A stretch of 64,000 nucleotides of DNA from Actinacidiphila acidipaludis (GCF_019890725.1 NZ_JAINZZ010000024.1:42777-106776), one strand, 5' to 3'; shown: positions 28,899 to 38,659, counted from the first letter of the stretch. Numbers and translations are program-made. The notes: a model not told the origin generated them from the sequence alone.

Positions 28899-31567
28899 TG
28901 GAGTCGGCAGAAATCCGCCGTCGCTGGCTGCGCTTCTTCGAGGAGCGCGGGCACACCGTCGTGCCGTCGGCGTCCCTCATCGCCGACGACCCCACCCTGC
29001 TGCTGGTCCCGGCGGGCATGGTCCCGTTCAAGCCCTACTTCCTCGGCGAGGTCAAGCCGCCCTTCGCGCGCGCCACCAGCGTGCAGAAGTGCGTCCGCAC
29101 CCCGGACATCGAGGAGGTCGGCAAGACCACCCGGCACGGCACGTTCTTCCAGATGTGCGGCAACTTCTCCTTCGGCGACTACTTCAAGGAAGGCGCCATC
29201 ACGTACGCCTGGGAGCTGCTCACCACGCCCCAGGACCAGGGCGGTTACGGCCTGGAGCCCGAGAAGCTCTGGATCACCGTCTACGAGGAGGACGACGAGG
29301 CCGAGGCCATCTGGCGGGACGTCATCGGCGTGCCCGCCGAGCGCATCCAGCGCCTCGGCAAGGGCCCCAACTTCTGGTCCATGGGCGTGCCCGGACCCTG
29401 CGGCCCGTGTTCGGAGATCAACTACGACCGCGGCCCCGAGTTCGGCGTCGAGGGCGGCCCGGCCGTCAACGACGAGCGCTACGTGGAGATCTGGAACCTG
29501 GTCTTCATGCAGTACGAGCGCGGCGCCGGCGAGGGCAAGGAGGACTTCCCGATCCTCGGCGACCTCCCCGCCAAGAACATCGACACCGGCCTCGGCCTGG
29601 AACGCCTCGCGATGATCCTGCAGGGCGTCCAGAACATGTACGAGACCGACACCCTGCGTGCCGTGATCGAGACCGCCACCGCTCTCACCGGCGTGCACTA
29701 CGGCGCCGACCACGAGTCCGACGTCTCGCTGCGCGTGGTCGCCGACCACATGCGCACCGCCGTGATGCTCATCGGCGACGGCGTCACCCCGGGCAACGAG
29801 GGCCGCGGCTACGTGCTGCGCCGGATCATGCGCCGCGCCATCCGCAACATGCGGCTGATGGGCGCCGACCGCCCGGTGGTGGCCGAGCTCGTCGACGTCG
29901 TCATCGGCATGATGGGCCAGCAGTACCCGGAGCTGATCAACGACCGCAAGCGCATCGAGTCGGTCGCGCTCGCCGAGGAGTCCCGCTTCCTCAAGACCCT
30001 GTCGGCCGGCACCAACATCCTGGACACGGCGGTCAGCGAGACCAAGGCCAAGGGCGGCACCGTGCTCGCCGGCGAGCAGGCCTTCCTGCTCCACGACACC
30101 TGGGGCTTCCCGATCGACCTGACCCTGGAGATGGCCTCCGAGCAGGGCCTGTCGGTGGACGAGGACGGCTTCCGCCGCCTCATGAAGGAGCAGCGGGACC
30201 GCGCCAAGGCCGACGCCCGGGCCAAGAAGACCGGCCACGCCGACCTGTCCGCCTACCGCGAGGTCGCCGACCGCTCCGGCGCCACCGTCTTCACCGGCTA
30301 CACCCAGGACACCAACGAGGCCACCGTCGTCGGCCTGCTCGTCGACGGCCTGCCCTCGCCGGCCGCCTCCGAGGGCGACGAGGTCGAGGTCGTCCTGGAC
30401 CGCACGCCGTTCTACGCCGAAGGCGGCGGCCAGCTCGCCGACCGGGGCCGGATCAAGATCGAGGGCGGCGCCGTCGTCGAGGTCCGCGACGTCCAGCAGC
30501 CGGTGCCCGGCGTCAGCGTGCACAAGGGCGTCGTCCAGGTCGGCGAGGTGACCGTCGGCGCCGCGGCCGAGGCCCAGATCGACATCACCCGCCGGCGTGC
30601 CATCGCCCGGGCCCACAGCGCCACCCACCTGACCCACCAGGCGCTGCGTGACGCCCTCGGCCCCACGGCCGCCCAGGCCGGCTCGGAGAACTCGCCCGGC
30701 CGCTTCCGCTTCGACTTCGGGGCGCCGGCCGCCGTCCCCGGCACCGTGCTCACTGACGTCGAGCAGAAGATCAACGAGGTGCTGGCCCGTGAACTCGACG
30801 TCACCGCCGAGGTGATGCCGATCGCCGAGGCCAAGCGGCAGGGGGCCATCGCCGAGTTCGGCGAGAAGTACGGCGAGCAGGTCCGGGTCGTCACCATCGG
30901 CGACTTCTCCAAGGAGCTGTGCGGCGGCACCCATGTGCACAACACCGCCCAGCTCGGCCTGGTCAAGCTGCTCGGCGAGTCGTCGATCGGCTCCGGTGTG
31001 CGGCGCGTCGAGGCGCTGGTCGGCGTGGACGCCTACAACTTCCTCGCCCGCGAGCACACGCTGGTCGCCCAGCTGACCGACCTGGTCAAGGGGCGCCCCG
31101 AGGAGCTGCCCGAGAAGATCTCCGGCATGCTCGCCAAGCTCAAGGACGCCGAGAAGGAGATCGAGAAGTTCCGCGCCGAGAAGGTGCTGCAGGCCGCCGC
31201 GGGGCTGGCCGAGGCCGCCGAGGACGTCAAGGGCGTCGCCCTGGTGACCGGCGCGGTCCCGGACGGCACGGGTGCGGACGACCTGCGCCGCCTGGTGCTG
31301 GACGTCCGCCAGCGGATCACCGGCGGCCGGCCGGCCGTCGTCGCCCTGTTCACCGTGGCCGGCGGCCGCCCGCTGACGGTGATCGCCACCAACGAGGCCG
31401 CCCGCGAGCGCGGCGTCAAGGCCGGCGAGCTGGTCCGCACCGCGGCCAAGACGCTCGGCGGCGGTGGCGGCGGCAAGGACGACGTCGCCCAGGGCGGCGG
31501 CCAGAACCCGGCAGCCGTCGCGGAGGCCATGGAGGCCGTCCGCCGCCTTGTCGCAGAGAAGGCGTGA
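28898..31567 (+). CDS. alaS: alanyl-tRNA synthetase
   Basis: 889-residue class II synthetase. N-terminal catalytic domain begins MESAEIRRRWLRFFEERGH and contains FKPYFLGE and FFQMCGNFSFGDYFKEGAI; editing domain zinc ligands are in HSATHLTHQAL and CGGTHVHNTAQLG; the C-terminal domain with GGGGGGKDDVAQGGG follows. GGAAGGA lies 9 bases before ATG 28898. ruvX follows 7 bases after the stop. Confidence 0.97.
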   Translation: MESAEIRRRWLRFFEERGHTVVPSASLIADDPTLLLVPAGMVPFKPYFLGEVKPPFARATSVQKCVRTPDIEEVGKTTRHGTFFQMCGNFSFGDYFKEGAITYAWELLTTPQDQGGYGLEPEKLWITVYEEDDEAEAIWRDVIGVPAERIQRLGKGPNFWSMGVPGPCGPCSEINYDRGPEFGVEGGPAVNDERYVEIWNLVFMQYERGAGEGKEDFPILGDLPAKNIDTGLGLERLAMILQGVQNMYETDTLRAVIETATALTGVHYGADHESDVSLRVVADHMRTAVMLIGDGVTPGNEGRGYVLRRIMRRAIRNMRLMGADRPVVAELVDVVIGMMGQQYPELINDRKRIESVALAEESRFLKTLSAGTNILDTAVSETKAKGGTVLAGEQAFLLHDTWGFPIDLTLEMASEQGLSVDEDGFRRLMKEQRDRAKADARAKKTGHADLSAYREVADRSGATVFTGYTQDTNEATVVGLLVDGLPSPAASEGDEVEVVLDRTPFYAEGGGQLADRGRIKIEGGAVVEVRDVQQPVPGVSVHKGVVQVGEVTVGAAAEAQIDITRRRAIARAHSATHLTHQALRDALGPTAAQAGSENSPGRFRFDFGAPAAVPGTVLTDVEQKINEVLARELDVTAEVMPIAEAKRQGAIAEFGEKYGEQVRVVTIGDFSKELCGGTHVHNTAQLGLVKLLGESSIGSGVRRVEALVGVDAYNFLAREHTLVAQLTDLVKGRPEELPEKISGMLAKLKDAEKEIEKFRAEKVLQAAAGLAEAAEDVKGVALVTGAVPDGTGADDLRRLVLDVRQRITGGRPAVVALFTVAGGRPLTVIATNEAARERGVKAGELVRTAAKTLGGGGGGKDDVAQGGGQNPAAVAEAMEAVRRLVAEKA

Positions 31568-31574
31568 CGGCGGC

Positions 31575-32039
31575 ATGAGAAGGGGCCGGCGGATCGCGAT
31601 CGACGTCGGGGAGGCCCGGATCGGGGTCGCCTCGTGCGACCCCGACGGGATCCTCGCGACCCCGGTGGAGACCGTGCCCGGGCGGGATGTGCCCGCGGCC
31701 CTGCGCCGCATCGCCGCGATCGTGGCGGAGTACGAGCCGCTGGAGGTCGTCGTCGGACTGCCCCGGTCCCTCAACGGGACCGAGGGCCCGGCGGCGGCCA
31801 AGGCCCGCGCCTTCGCACAGAGTGTGGCGAAAGTCATCGCCCCGGTCGCCGTCCGGCTGGTGGATGAGAGGATGACGACGGTCACCGCGACGCAAGGGCT
31901 CCGTGCGTCGGGTGTGAAAGCGAAAAAGGGACGCTCCGTAGTCGATCAGGCAGCAGCCGTCATCATCCTGCAGAGTGCCCTGGAGACCGAACGGGTGTCT
32001 GGGAAAGCGCCGGGCGAGAGCGTCGATACAGTCCTCTGA
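31575..32039 (+). CDS. ruvX: putative Holliday junction resolvase YqgF/RuvX
   Basis: 154-residue RNase H-fold protein. Conserved IAIDVGEARIGVA (first acidic residue), VVGLPRSLNGTEGPAA, and LVDERMTTVTA; the C-terminal Asp lies in GRSVVDQAAAVIILQ. The family is linked to 16S rRNA 5' maturation and to junction resolution. ATG 31575 gives normal length; the open frame upstream overlaps alaS and is unlike the family. The alaS-ruvX-mltG-aroE order is widespread in bacteria. Confidence 0.93.
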   Translation: MRRGRRIAIDVGEARIGVASCDPDGILATPVETVPGRDVPAALRRIAAIVAEYEPLEVVVGLPRSLNGTEGPAAAKARAFAQSVAKVIAPVAVRLVDERMTTVTATQGLRASGVKAKKGRSVVDQAAAVIILQSALETERVSGKAPGESVDTVL

Positions 32040-32069
32040 TCGCGGTACGGTAACGTTCCGCGCGCTGCA

Positions 32070-32090
32070 GCGGCGCCTCCTTGGCGCCGC
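32070..32090 (+). terminator. weak hairpin between ruvX and mltG
   Basis: 8-bp stem (32070-32077 with 32083-32090), 5-base loop, then CCGTTTCG. It may attenuate rather than fully stop read-through. Confidence 0.4.
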
Positions 32091-32141
32091 CCGTTTCGCA
32101 AGGTCGGCAGGCCCGATGCCGGCCGTGTAGCAAGGGGACCG

Positions 32142-34076
32142 ATGACTGACTATGGCCGGGGCTCCGGCTCGGATCCGTGGCATCCCGAGGACCCGCTCTT
32201 CGGTGATGTGTACGACCAGGGCCAGGGGTACCAGCAACAGCAGCACCAGCCTCAGTCCCAGCAGGGCGGCTGGCAGGACCCGTATGCGCAGGACCCCTAC
32301 ACGTCGGGACAGCACCCCACCTATCCGCAGCAGGGCTACCCCCAGCAGCAGTACCCGCAGGGCCAGTACGGCCAGGACCAGTACCAGCAGGGGCAGCCGG
32401 TTCAGCAGGGCCAGCAGGGTCACTACCCGCAGGAGCAGTACCAGCAGCAGCCCGCGTCGCACCCGCAGCACCCGCAGCACCCGCAGCAGCAGTCGTACGG
32501 CCAGACGGCCTACGACCCGTACGACACGGGCTCGTACTCCACCGGCGGCTACGGGAACCAGGACCCGTACGGCGGTCAGCAGGCGCACGACCCCTACGGG
32601 AACGGGCAGCGCCCCGACTACTACGGGCAGAACGGTTACCCGCCGCCGCAGCAGCCGCAGTTCCGCGGCCAGCCGCAGCCGGGGATGCAGCAGGGCATGG
32701 GCGGCCCCGGGCAGATGGGCCAGCCCGGTCAGGGCGGTCAGCCGGCCGGCCCCGGTCAGCCCGGCGCCGGCCCCCAGGGCCTGCGGCAGCCCGGTCAGCC
32801 CGGCCAGGGCGGCCGGCCGACGGAGCCCGAGCAGACCCCGCTGCGGACCGCGCCGGAGAAGACCGGTACGTGGGACGACGACGAGGCGGATCCGCGCGAG
32901 CACGCGTTCTTCGCGGGACGTGACGACGACGATGACGATGACGAACTGCCGTCGTCCTCCGGCGGGCGCAGGACGGGCAGGTCGTCCGGCAAGGAAGGCC
33001 CGCGCAAGCGGCGCAGCGGCTGCGCGTGCCTGGTCGTCGCCACCCTCCTGGTGGGCGCGGTCGGCGGCGCCGGCTACTACGGCTACACCTTCTACCAGTC
33101 GCACTTCGGCCCCGCCCCGGACTACTCCGGCCAGGGCACCGGGGACGTCCAGGTGACGATCCCGAACGGCTCGACCCTCACCACCATGGGCAACATCCTG
33201 AAGAACAACGGTGTGGTGAAGAGCGTCGAGGCGTTCACGTCCGCGGCGAACAAGAACCCCAAGGGCCGCTCGATCCAGCCCGGGGTCTATGTGCTGCGCA
33301 AGCAGATGTCCGCCTCCGACGCGGTCACCATGATGCTCGACCCCAAGGCGCAGAGCACGATGATCGTGGCCGAGGGCATGCGGGACAAGCAGATCTACGA
33401 CGTCATCGACAAGCGGCTCGGTCTCGCGTCCGGCAGCACCCAGAAGATCGCCGCCGCGAAGTGGAAGACCTTCGGGCTGCCCGCGTGGGCCAACTCCGCC
33501 CGGGACATCAAGGACCCGCTGGAGGGCTTCCTCTTCCCGTCCCGCTACAGCGTCGCCAAGGGCATGAAGCCCGAGGACGTGCTGCGGCAGATGGTCGGCC
33601 AGGCCAACGAGCAGTTCGCCAAGTTCGACCTCGCGGCGGAGGCGAAGAAGCAGCACCTGAAGAGCCCGCTGGAACTGCTGACCGTCGCCAGCCTGGCCCA
33701 GGCCGAGGGCAAGACGGACGACGACTTCCGGAAGATGGCCAAGGTCGTCTACAACCGCATGGTGCTGTCGAACCCCGAGACCTACGGGTTGCTGGAGTTC
33801 GACTCGACCTATAACTACATCAAGAACGCCAGCCTGACGAACATCAATATCGACAGCGCCAAGGCCCTTGACGACCCGTACAACACCTACAAGTACAAGG
33901 GCCTGCCGCCGGGACCCATCGGCAACCCGGGCCTCGTCGCCCTCCAGGCGGCCATGAACCCGGATCCGGGTAACTGGTACTACTTCATCTCGCTGGACAA
34001 CAAGACGACGAAGTTCACCAAGACCTATGCCGAGTTCAAGGAGCTCTACGCCCAGTACAACGCGAAGAAGCACTAG
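32142..34076 (+). CDS. mltG: endolytic murein transglycosylase MltG
   Basis: 644-residue membrane enzyme that cuts nascent glycan strands and may set their length. The first ~270 residues are a disordered cytoplasmic tail very rich in Gln, Pro, Gly and Tyr (repeats such as QYQQ and PGQ), then an acidic run, a basic patch, TM helix near 293-314, and the YceG domain. The catalytic glutamate is Glu522 in SLAQAEGKTDDD; LLEFDSTYNYI matches the substrate-cleft motif. ATG 32142 follows AGGGG. aroE follows after 18 bases. Confidence 0.92.
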   Translation: MTDYGRGSGSDPWHPEDPLFGDVYDQGQGYQQQQHQPQSQQGGWQDPYAQDPYTSGQHPTYPQQGYPQQQYPQGQYGQDQYQQGQPVQQGQQGHYPQEQYQQQPASHPQHPQHPQQQSYGQTAYDPYDTGSYSTGGYGNQDPYGGQQAHDPYGNGQRPDYYGQNGYPPPQQPQFRGQPQPGMQQGMGGPGQMGQPGQGGQPAGPGQPGAGPQGLRQPGQPGQGGRPTEPEQTPLRTAPEKTGTWDDDEADPREHAFFAGRDDDDDDDELPSSSGGRRTGRSSGKEGPRKRRSGCACLVVATLLVGAVGGAGYYGYTFYQSHFGPAPDYSGQGTGDVQVTIPNGSTLTTMGNILKNNGVVKSVEAFTSAANKNPKGRSIQPGVYVLRKQMSASDAVTMMLDPKAQSTMIVAEGMRDKQIYDVIDKRLGLASGSTQKIAAAKWKTFGLPAWANSARDIKDPLEGFLFPSRYSVAKGMKPEDVLRQMVGQANEQFAKFDLAAEAKKQHLKSPLELLTVASLAQAEGKTDDDFRKMAKVVYNRMVLSNPETYGLLEFDSTYNYIKNASLTNINIDSAKALDDPYNTYKYKGLPPGPIGNPGLVALQAAMNPDPGNWYYFISLDNKTTKFTKTYAEFKELYAQYNAKKH

Positions 34077-34094
34077 GAGAGCCGGACACCTGTC

Positions 34095-34943
34095 GTGAGC
34101 ACCCCCGAAGGAGGGCCGGGCCCGCGCCGCGCGGCCGTGCTCGGTTCGCCCATCGCCCACTCGCTGTCCCCGGTGCTGCACCGGGCCGCCTACGCGGACC
34201 TCGGCCTGGACGGTTGGCGGTACGACCGGTTCGAGGTCGACGAGGCCGCGCTGCCGGACTTCGTCGCCGGCCTCGACCCGGCCGAGTGGGCGGGGCTGTC
34301 CCTGACCATGCCGCTGAAGCGGGCGATCCTGCCGCTGCTGGACGAGATCACGCCGACCGCGGCGTCCGTGGAGGCGGTGAACACGGTGGTGTTCACCGCC
34401 GACGGCCGCCGCCTGGGCGACAACACCGACATCCCCGGCATGGTCGCCGCACTGCGCGAGCGCGGGGTGACGGCGGTGCCGTCGGCCGCGGTGCTGGGGG
34501 CCGGTGCCACCGCGTCCTCGGCGGTCGCCGCCCTCGCCCAGATCTGCGAGGGCGAGGTCACCGCCTATGTGCGGGGTGCGGCCCGCGCCGCCGAGATGCG
34601 GCAGTGGGGCGAACGGCTCGGCGTCACCGTGCGCACGGCCGACTGGGCGGACGCCGCGAAGGCACTCGACGAGCCGCTGGTCGTCAACACCACGCCCGCC
34701 GGTGCCGCCGACCATCTGGCCGACGCCGTCCCGGACCAGCCGGGGGCCCTCTTCGACGTCCTCTACGACCCGTGGCCGACCGCGCTCGCCGCGGCCTGGT
34801 CGGCCCGTTCCGGCGCGGTCGTCGGCGGCCTCGACCTGCTCGTCCACCAGGCCGTCCTCCAGGTCGAACAGCACACCGGCCGCGCTCCGGCCCCCCTCGC
34901 CGCCATGCGCGCCGCCGGCGAGGCCGCCCTCGCCGCCCACTGA
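34095..34943 (+). CDS. aroE: shikimate dehydrogenase
   Basis: 282 residues; reduces 3-dehydroshikimate to shikimate with NADPH. Substrate-binding start VLGSPIAHSLSPVLHRAAY, catalytic Lys in TMPLKRA, Asp in DNTDIPG, and nucleotide loop LGAGATASS. The loop lacks the GAGGA of AroE proper (GAGATA here) but otherwise fits the shikimate branch. GTG 34095 is used with GAGA about 12 bases upstream. Close to mltG and 195 bases before aroC. Confidence 0.92.
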   Translation: MSTPEGGPGPRRAAVLGSPIAHSLSPVLHRAAYADLGLDGWRYDRFEVDEAALPDFVAGLDPAEWAGLSLTMPLKRAILPLLDEITPTAASVEAVNTVVFTADGRRLGDNTDIPGMVAALRERGVTAVPSAAVLGAGATASSAVAALAQICEGEVTAYVRGAARAAEMRQWGERLGVTVRTADWADAAKALDEPLVVNTTPAGAADHLADAVPDQPGALFDVLYDPWPTALAAAWSARSGAVVGGLDLLVHQAVLQVEQHTGRAPAPLAAMRAAGEAALAAH

Positions 34944-35138
34944 GGCGCCCGCCCGTACCCACTCGCCCTTCCGGCACCACCCGGCCTCCCGCCCGGCGCG
35001 GCAGGAACCGGACGACCATGCCGTCCGCACGCTGGACCGGGTCCGGTGCGGGGGGCGGATCGTGGGAGGATCGGAGGCGAAGCACCGGGTCGCCACACGG
35101 GGGCGTTCCACCGGGCGCCGATTCGAGGGAGCACGCAG

Positions 35139-36323
35139 TTGAGCAGGTTGCGCTGGCTGACCGCGGGGGAGTCGCACGGCCCCGCACTCGTCGCGACGCT
35201 GGAGGGACTGCCCTCTGGCGTGCCGGTGACCACGGAACTGGTCGCCGACGCGCTCGCCCGGCGGCGGCTCGGCTACGGGCGCGGCGCCCGCATGAAGTTC
35301 GAGCGCGACGAGGTCACCTTCATCGGCGGGGTCCGGCACGGCCTCACCATGGGCAGCCCGGTCGCGGTCATGGTCGGCAACACCGAGTGGCCCAAGTGGG
35401 AGCAGGTGATGGCCGCCGACCCGGTCGACCCCGAGATCCTCGCCGGCCTTGCCCGCAACGCCCCGCTGACCCGGCCGCGCCCTGGCCACGCCGACCTCGC
35501 CGGCATGCAGAAGTACGACCTGGACGAGGCCCGGCCGGTGCTGGAGCGGGCCAGCGCCCGTGAGACCGCGGCCCGCGTCGCCCTGGGCGCGGTCGCCCGC
35601 TCCTACCTCAAGGAGACCGCGGGCATCGAGATCGTGTCGCACGTCGTGGAACTCGCCCGCGCCAAGGCTCCTTACGGCGTGGTGCCGGTGCCCGGCGACG
35701 AGGCCCGGCTGGACGCCGACCCGGTGCGCTGCCTCGACGCCGACACGAGCAAGGCGATGGTCGCCGAGATCGACCAGGCCCACAAGGACGGCGACACCCT
35801 CGGCGGCGTCGTCGAGGTGCTGGCCTACGGGGTGCCCGTGGGCCTCGGCTCGCACGTGCACTGGGACCGCAGGCTCGACGCCCGGCTCGCCGCGGCCCTG
35901 ATGGGCATCCAGGCCATCAAGGGCGTCGAGGTCGGCGACGGCTTCGACCTCGCCCGCGTCCCCGGCTCCCAGGCGCACGACGAGATCGTGCCGACCCCCG
36001 AGGGCGTGCGCCGCGCCTCCGGCCGCTCCGGCGGCACCGAGGGCGGCATGACCACCGGCGAGGTGCTGCGGGTGCGCGCCGCGATGAAGCCCATCGCCAC
36101 CGTGCCGCGGGCCCTGGCCACCATCGACGTCACCACCGGCGAGGTCGCGCAGGCGCACCACCAGCGTTCCGACGTGTGCGCCGTGCCGGCCGCCGGCATC
36201 GTGGCCGAGGCGATGGTCGCCCTGGTGCTCGCCGACGCCGTCGCCGAGAAGTTCGGCGGCGACTCGGTGGCCCAGACCCGCCGCAACGTCACCGACTTCC
36301 TCGACCACCTGGCGATCCGGTGA
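35139..36323 (+). CDS. aroC: chorismate synthase
   Basis: 394 residues; converts EPSP to chorismate using reduced FMN. Family signatures RWLTAGESHGPALV at the N-terminus, GYGRGARMKFERDEV, and RASGRSGGTEGGMTTGE are intact. TTG 35139 is the start because GAGGGAG lies 7 bases upstream and it yields MSRLRWLTAGESHGP. First of four coupled aro genes; overlap with aroK is 36320-36323 (GTGA). Confidence 0.96.
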   Translation: MSRLRWLTAGESHGPALVATLEGLPSGVPVTTELVADALARRRLGYGRGARMKFERDEVTFIGGVRHGLTMGSPVAVMVGNTEWPKWEQVMAADPVDPEILAGLARNAPLTRPRPGHADLAGMQKYDLDEARPVLERASARETAARVALGAVARSYLKETAGIEIVSHVVELARAKAPYGVVPVPGDEARLDADPVRCLDADTSKAMVAEIDQAHKDGDTLGGVVEVLAYGVPVGLGSHVHWDRRLDARLAAALMGIQAIKGVEVGDGFDLARVPGSQAHDEIVPTPEGVRRASGRSGGTEGGMTTGEVLRVRAAMKPIATVPRALATIDVTTGEVAQAHHQRSDVCAVPAAGIVAEAMVALVLADAVAEKFGGDSVAQTRRNVTDFLDHLAIR

Positions 36324-36853
36324 CCGCCCGCCCGCCCGCCGGGCCGCCGCAGGTGGTCCTCGTCGGGCCGCCCGGCGCGGGCAAGACCACCGTCGGCCGG
36401 GTCCTGGCCGCACGTCTGGGCCTGGAGTACCGGGACACCGACGCGGACATCGAGACCACCGCGGGCAAGCCCATCCCGGAGATCTTCATCGACGAGGGCG
36501 AGCCGCACTTCCGCGGCCTCGAACGGGAGGCCGTCCGGGCCGCGTTGACCGGCCACGGCGGTGTGCTGTCGCTCGGCGGCGGCGCCGTCATGGACGAGGG
36601 CACCCGCGCCCGGCTCACCGGACTGCCGGTGGTCTTCCTCGACGTCGGCCTGCACGACGCCGTCCGCCGGGTGGGCCTCGACGCCCCCCGCCCGCTGCTC
36701 GCCGTCAACCCGCGGCAGAAGTGGCGCGAACTCATGGACGCCCGGCGCCCGCTGTACACCGAGGTCGCCCGCGCCGTGGTGTCCACCGACGACCGCACCC
36801 CGGAGGACGTGGCCGACGCCGTCCTCGACGCACTCCAACTGAAGGACGCATGA
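36320..36853 (+). CDS. aroK: shikimate kinase
   Basis: 177-residue P-loop kinase giving shikimate 3-phosphate. Walker A GPPGAGKTTVGR, shikimate-binding DTDADIE, the Arg of FRGLEREA, and GGGAVMDE are all present. Overlaps aroC by GTGA and aroB by ATGA (36850-36853). Confidence 0.95.
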   Translation: MTARPPAGPPQVVLVGPPGAGKTTVGRVLAARLGLEYRDTDADIETTAGKPIPEIFIDEGEPHFRGLEREAVRAALTGHGGVLSLGGGAVMDEGTRARLTGLPVVFLDVGLHDAVRRVGLDAPRPLLAVNPRQKWRELMDARRPLYTEVARAVVSTDDRTPEDVADAVLDALQLKDA

Positions 36854-37974
36854 GCGACAACGCCCCGGCCGGGGAGAGCGCCCCGGCCGCACCTCCCACC
36901 CGTATCCAGATCGGCGGCACCGCGGGCACCGAGCCGTACGAGGTGCTCGTCGGCCACCAGCTGCTGGGCGAACTGCCCGGGCTGATCGGCGACAAGGCGC
37001 TGCGCGTCGCCGTGCTCCACCCCGAGGCACTGGCCGGCACCGGCGAGGCGATCCGCGAGGACCTGGCCGAACAGGGCTACCAGGCGATCGCCATCCAGCT
37101 GCCGAACGCCGAGGAGGCCAAGACCGCCGAGGTCGCCGCCTACTGCTGGAAGGCGCTCGGCCAGACCGGCTTCACCCGCAGCGACGTCATCGTCGGCGTC
37201 GGCGGCGGCGCCACCACGGACCTGGCCGGGTTCGTCGCGGCCACCTGGCTGCGCGGGGTGCGCTGGATCGCCGTGCCGACGACCGTGCTCGGCATGGTCG
37301 ACGCGGCGGTCGGCGGCAAGACCGGCATCAACACCGCCGAGGGCAAGAACCTCGTCGGCGCGTTCCACCCGCCGGCCGGCGTGCTGTGCGACCTGGCGGC
37401 GCTGGACTCGCTGCCGCCGAACGACTACGTCAGCGGGCTCGCCGAGGTGATCAAGGCCGGCTTCATCGCCGACCCGGTCATCCTCGACCTGGTCGAGGCC
37501 GACCCCGCCGCCGCACGCAGCCCGCAGGGCCCGCACACCACGGAACTCCTGGAGCGCGCCATCCGGGTCAAGGCCGAGGTCGTCTCCGCCGACCTGAAGG
37601 AGTCGGGCCTGCGCGAGATCCTCAACTACGGCCACACCCTGGGCCACGCGATCGAGAAGAACGAGCGCTACAACTGGCGGCACGGCGCCGCGGTATCCGT
37701 CGGCATGGTCTTCGCCGCGGAACTCGGCCGGCTGGCAGGGCGGCTGGACGACGCGACGGCCGACCGGCACCGCAGCGTGCTGGAGTCCGTCGGGCTGCCG
37801 CTGACGTACCGCGGCGACCAGTGGCCGCGGCTGCTGGAGACCATGAAGGTCGACAAGAAGTCCCGCGGCGACCTGCTGCGCTTCATCGTCCTCGACGGCC
37901 TCGGCAAGCCCACGGTGCTGGAGGGCCCGGACCCGGCGATCCTGCTGGCCGCCTACGGGGAGGTGTCCGGGTGA
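36850..37974 (+). CDS. aroB: 3-dehydroquinate synthase
   Basis: 374-residue NAD- and metal-dependent enzyme making dehydroquinate from DAHP. VGGGATTDLAGFVAATWLRG, PTTVLGMVDAAVGGKTGIN and NYGHTLGHAIE contain the NAD and zinc ligands. The N-terminal ~20 residues are a low-complexity extension before the fold. Its stop overlaps the aroQ start (37971-37974). Confidence 0.96.
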   Translation: MSDNAPAGESAPAAPPTRIQIGGTAGTEPYEVLVGHQLLGELPGLIGDKALRVAVLHPEALAGTGEAIREDLAEQGYQAIAIQLPNAEEAKTAEVAAYCWKALGQTGFTRSDVIVGVGGGATTDLAGFVAATWLRGVRWIAVPTTVLGMVDAAVGGKTGINTAEGKNLVGAFHPPAGVLCDLAALDSLPPNDYVSGLAEVIKAGFIADPVILDLVEADPAAARSPQGPHTTELLERAIRVKAEVVSADLKESGLREILNYGHTLGHAIEKNERYNWRHGAAVSVGMVFAAELGRLAGRLDDATADRHRSVLESVGLPLTYRGDQWPRLLETMKVDKKSRGDLLRFIVLDGLGKPTVLEGPDPAILLAAYGEVSG

Positions 37975-38402
37975 GCAGCCGCGTGCTGGTGCTCAACGGC
38001 CCCAACCTCGGGCGGCTGGGCTCGCGCGAGCCGGACGTGTACGGCGCGACGTCCTACGCGGGGCTCGTCGAGGAGTGCACCAAGCTCGGCGCCGAACTCG
38101 GCTTCGACGTCGAGGTCCGGGAGACCAACGACGAGGGCGAGATGATCCGCTGGCTGCACGAGGCCGCGGACGGACGTATTCCCGTGGTGCTCAACCCCGG
38201 TGCGTTCACGCACTACTCGTACGGCATGCGGGACGCGGCGGCCCAGCGCACCGCACCCCTGATCGAGGTGCACATCTCCAACCCGCACGCCCGCGAGGAG
38301 TTCCGCCACACCTCCGTCGTCGCCGCGGTCGCCACCGGCACGGTCGCCGGCTTCGGCATCAACTCCTACCGCCTGGCCCTCCGCGCCCTCGCCGACACCT
38401 GA
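37971..38402 (+). CDS. aroQ: type II 3-dehydroquinate dehydratase
   Basis: 143 residues, the dodecameric type II enzyme. VLNGPNLGRLGSREPDVYG contains the catalytic tyrosine loop, LNPGAFTHYS and VEVHISN-like IEVHISNPHAREEFRH carry the His and Arg of the active site. Ends the aroCKBQ run; no aroA or DAHP synthase is in the window. Confidence 0.95.
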   Translation: MSSRVLVLNGPNLGRLGSREPDVYGATSYAGLVEECTKLGAELGFDVEVRETNDEGEMIRWLHEAADGRIPVVLNPGAFTHYSYGMRDAAAQRTAPLIEVHISNPHAREEFRHTSVVAAVATGTVAGFGINSYRLALRALADT

Positions 38403-38470
38403 CCACCCGCCCCGGCCTCCGGGCTGCCCCGGGCCGCCGTTGCCTTGCGCGCCGCCATCGGGGTTGCCCG

Positions 38471-38502
38471 CGCTGGGGGCACCTCCCGGGCGAAGTCTGG
38501 GG
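38471..38502. repeat. dispersed Streptomyces intergenic repeat fragment
   Basis: Contains CGCTGGGGGCACCTCCCGG followed by GGCGAAGTCTGGGGA, a type of sequence I recall as frequent between streptomycete genes. Copy number cannot be checked here. Confidence 0.4.
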
Positions 38503-38574
38503 ACCCCGCGTTCCTGACGGGGCACGTGGTGTGCTGCGTCCACCCCGTACTGCCCCCGCTGCCAGGGGTGGGGA

Positions 38575-38659
38575 GGAAGCGATCCCCGCAGGACTTGTGC
38601 ATCCGCCCGCCCGGCCGGGCGGAAGAAGGGTGCACGCACAAGTCCGAGGAGACGCTTCC
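38575..38659. repeat. nested inverted repeat (possible structured RNA or MITE-like element)
   Basis: Three stacked stems share one axis: 7 bp GGAAGCG/CGCTTCC (38575-38581, 38653-38659), 10 bp GGACTTGTGC/GCACAAGTCC (38591-38600, 38636-38645) and 7 bp CCGCCCG/CGGGCGG (38603-38609, 38616-38622) with a 6-base loop. Direct 10-base repeats bracket it. Confidence 0.55.

Noticed and set aside
35046..35138. Longer N-terminus for chorismate synthase
   Set aside because: Chorismate synthases begin at the RWLTAGESHG motif; the TTG at 35139 has an excellent Shine-Dalgarno, while the upstream GTG has none.
31416..36413. Open frame of about 1660 codons antisense to ruvX, mltG, aroE and aroC
   Set aside because: Same GC artefact spanning several unrelated real genes; composed of low-complexity Val/Leu/Arg/Gly stretches.
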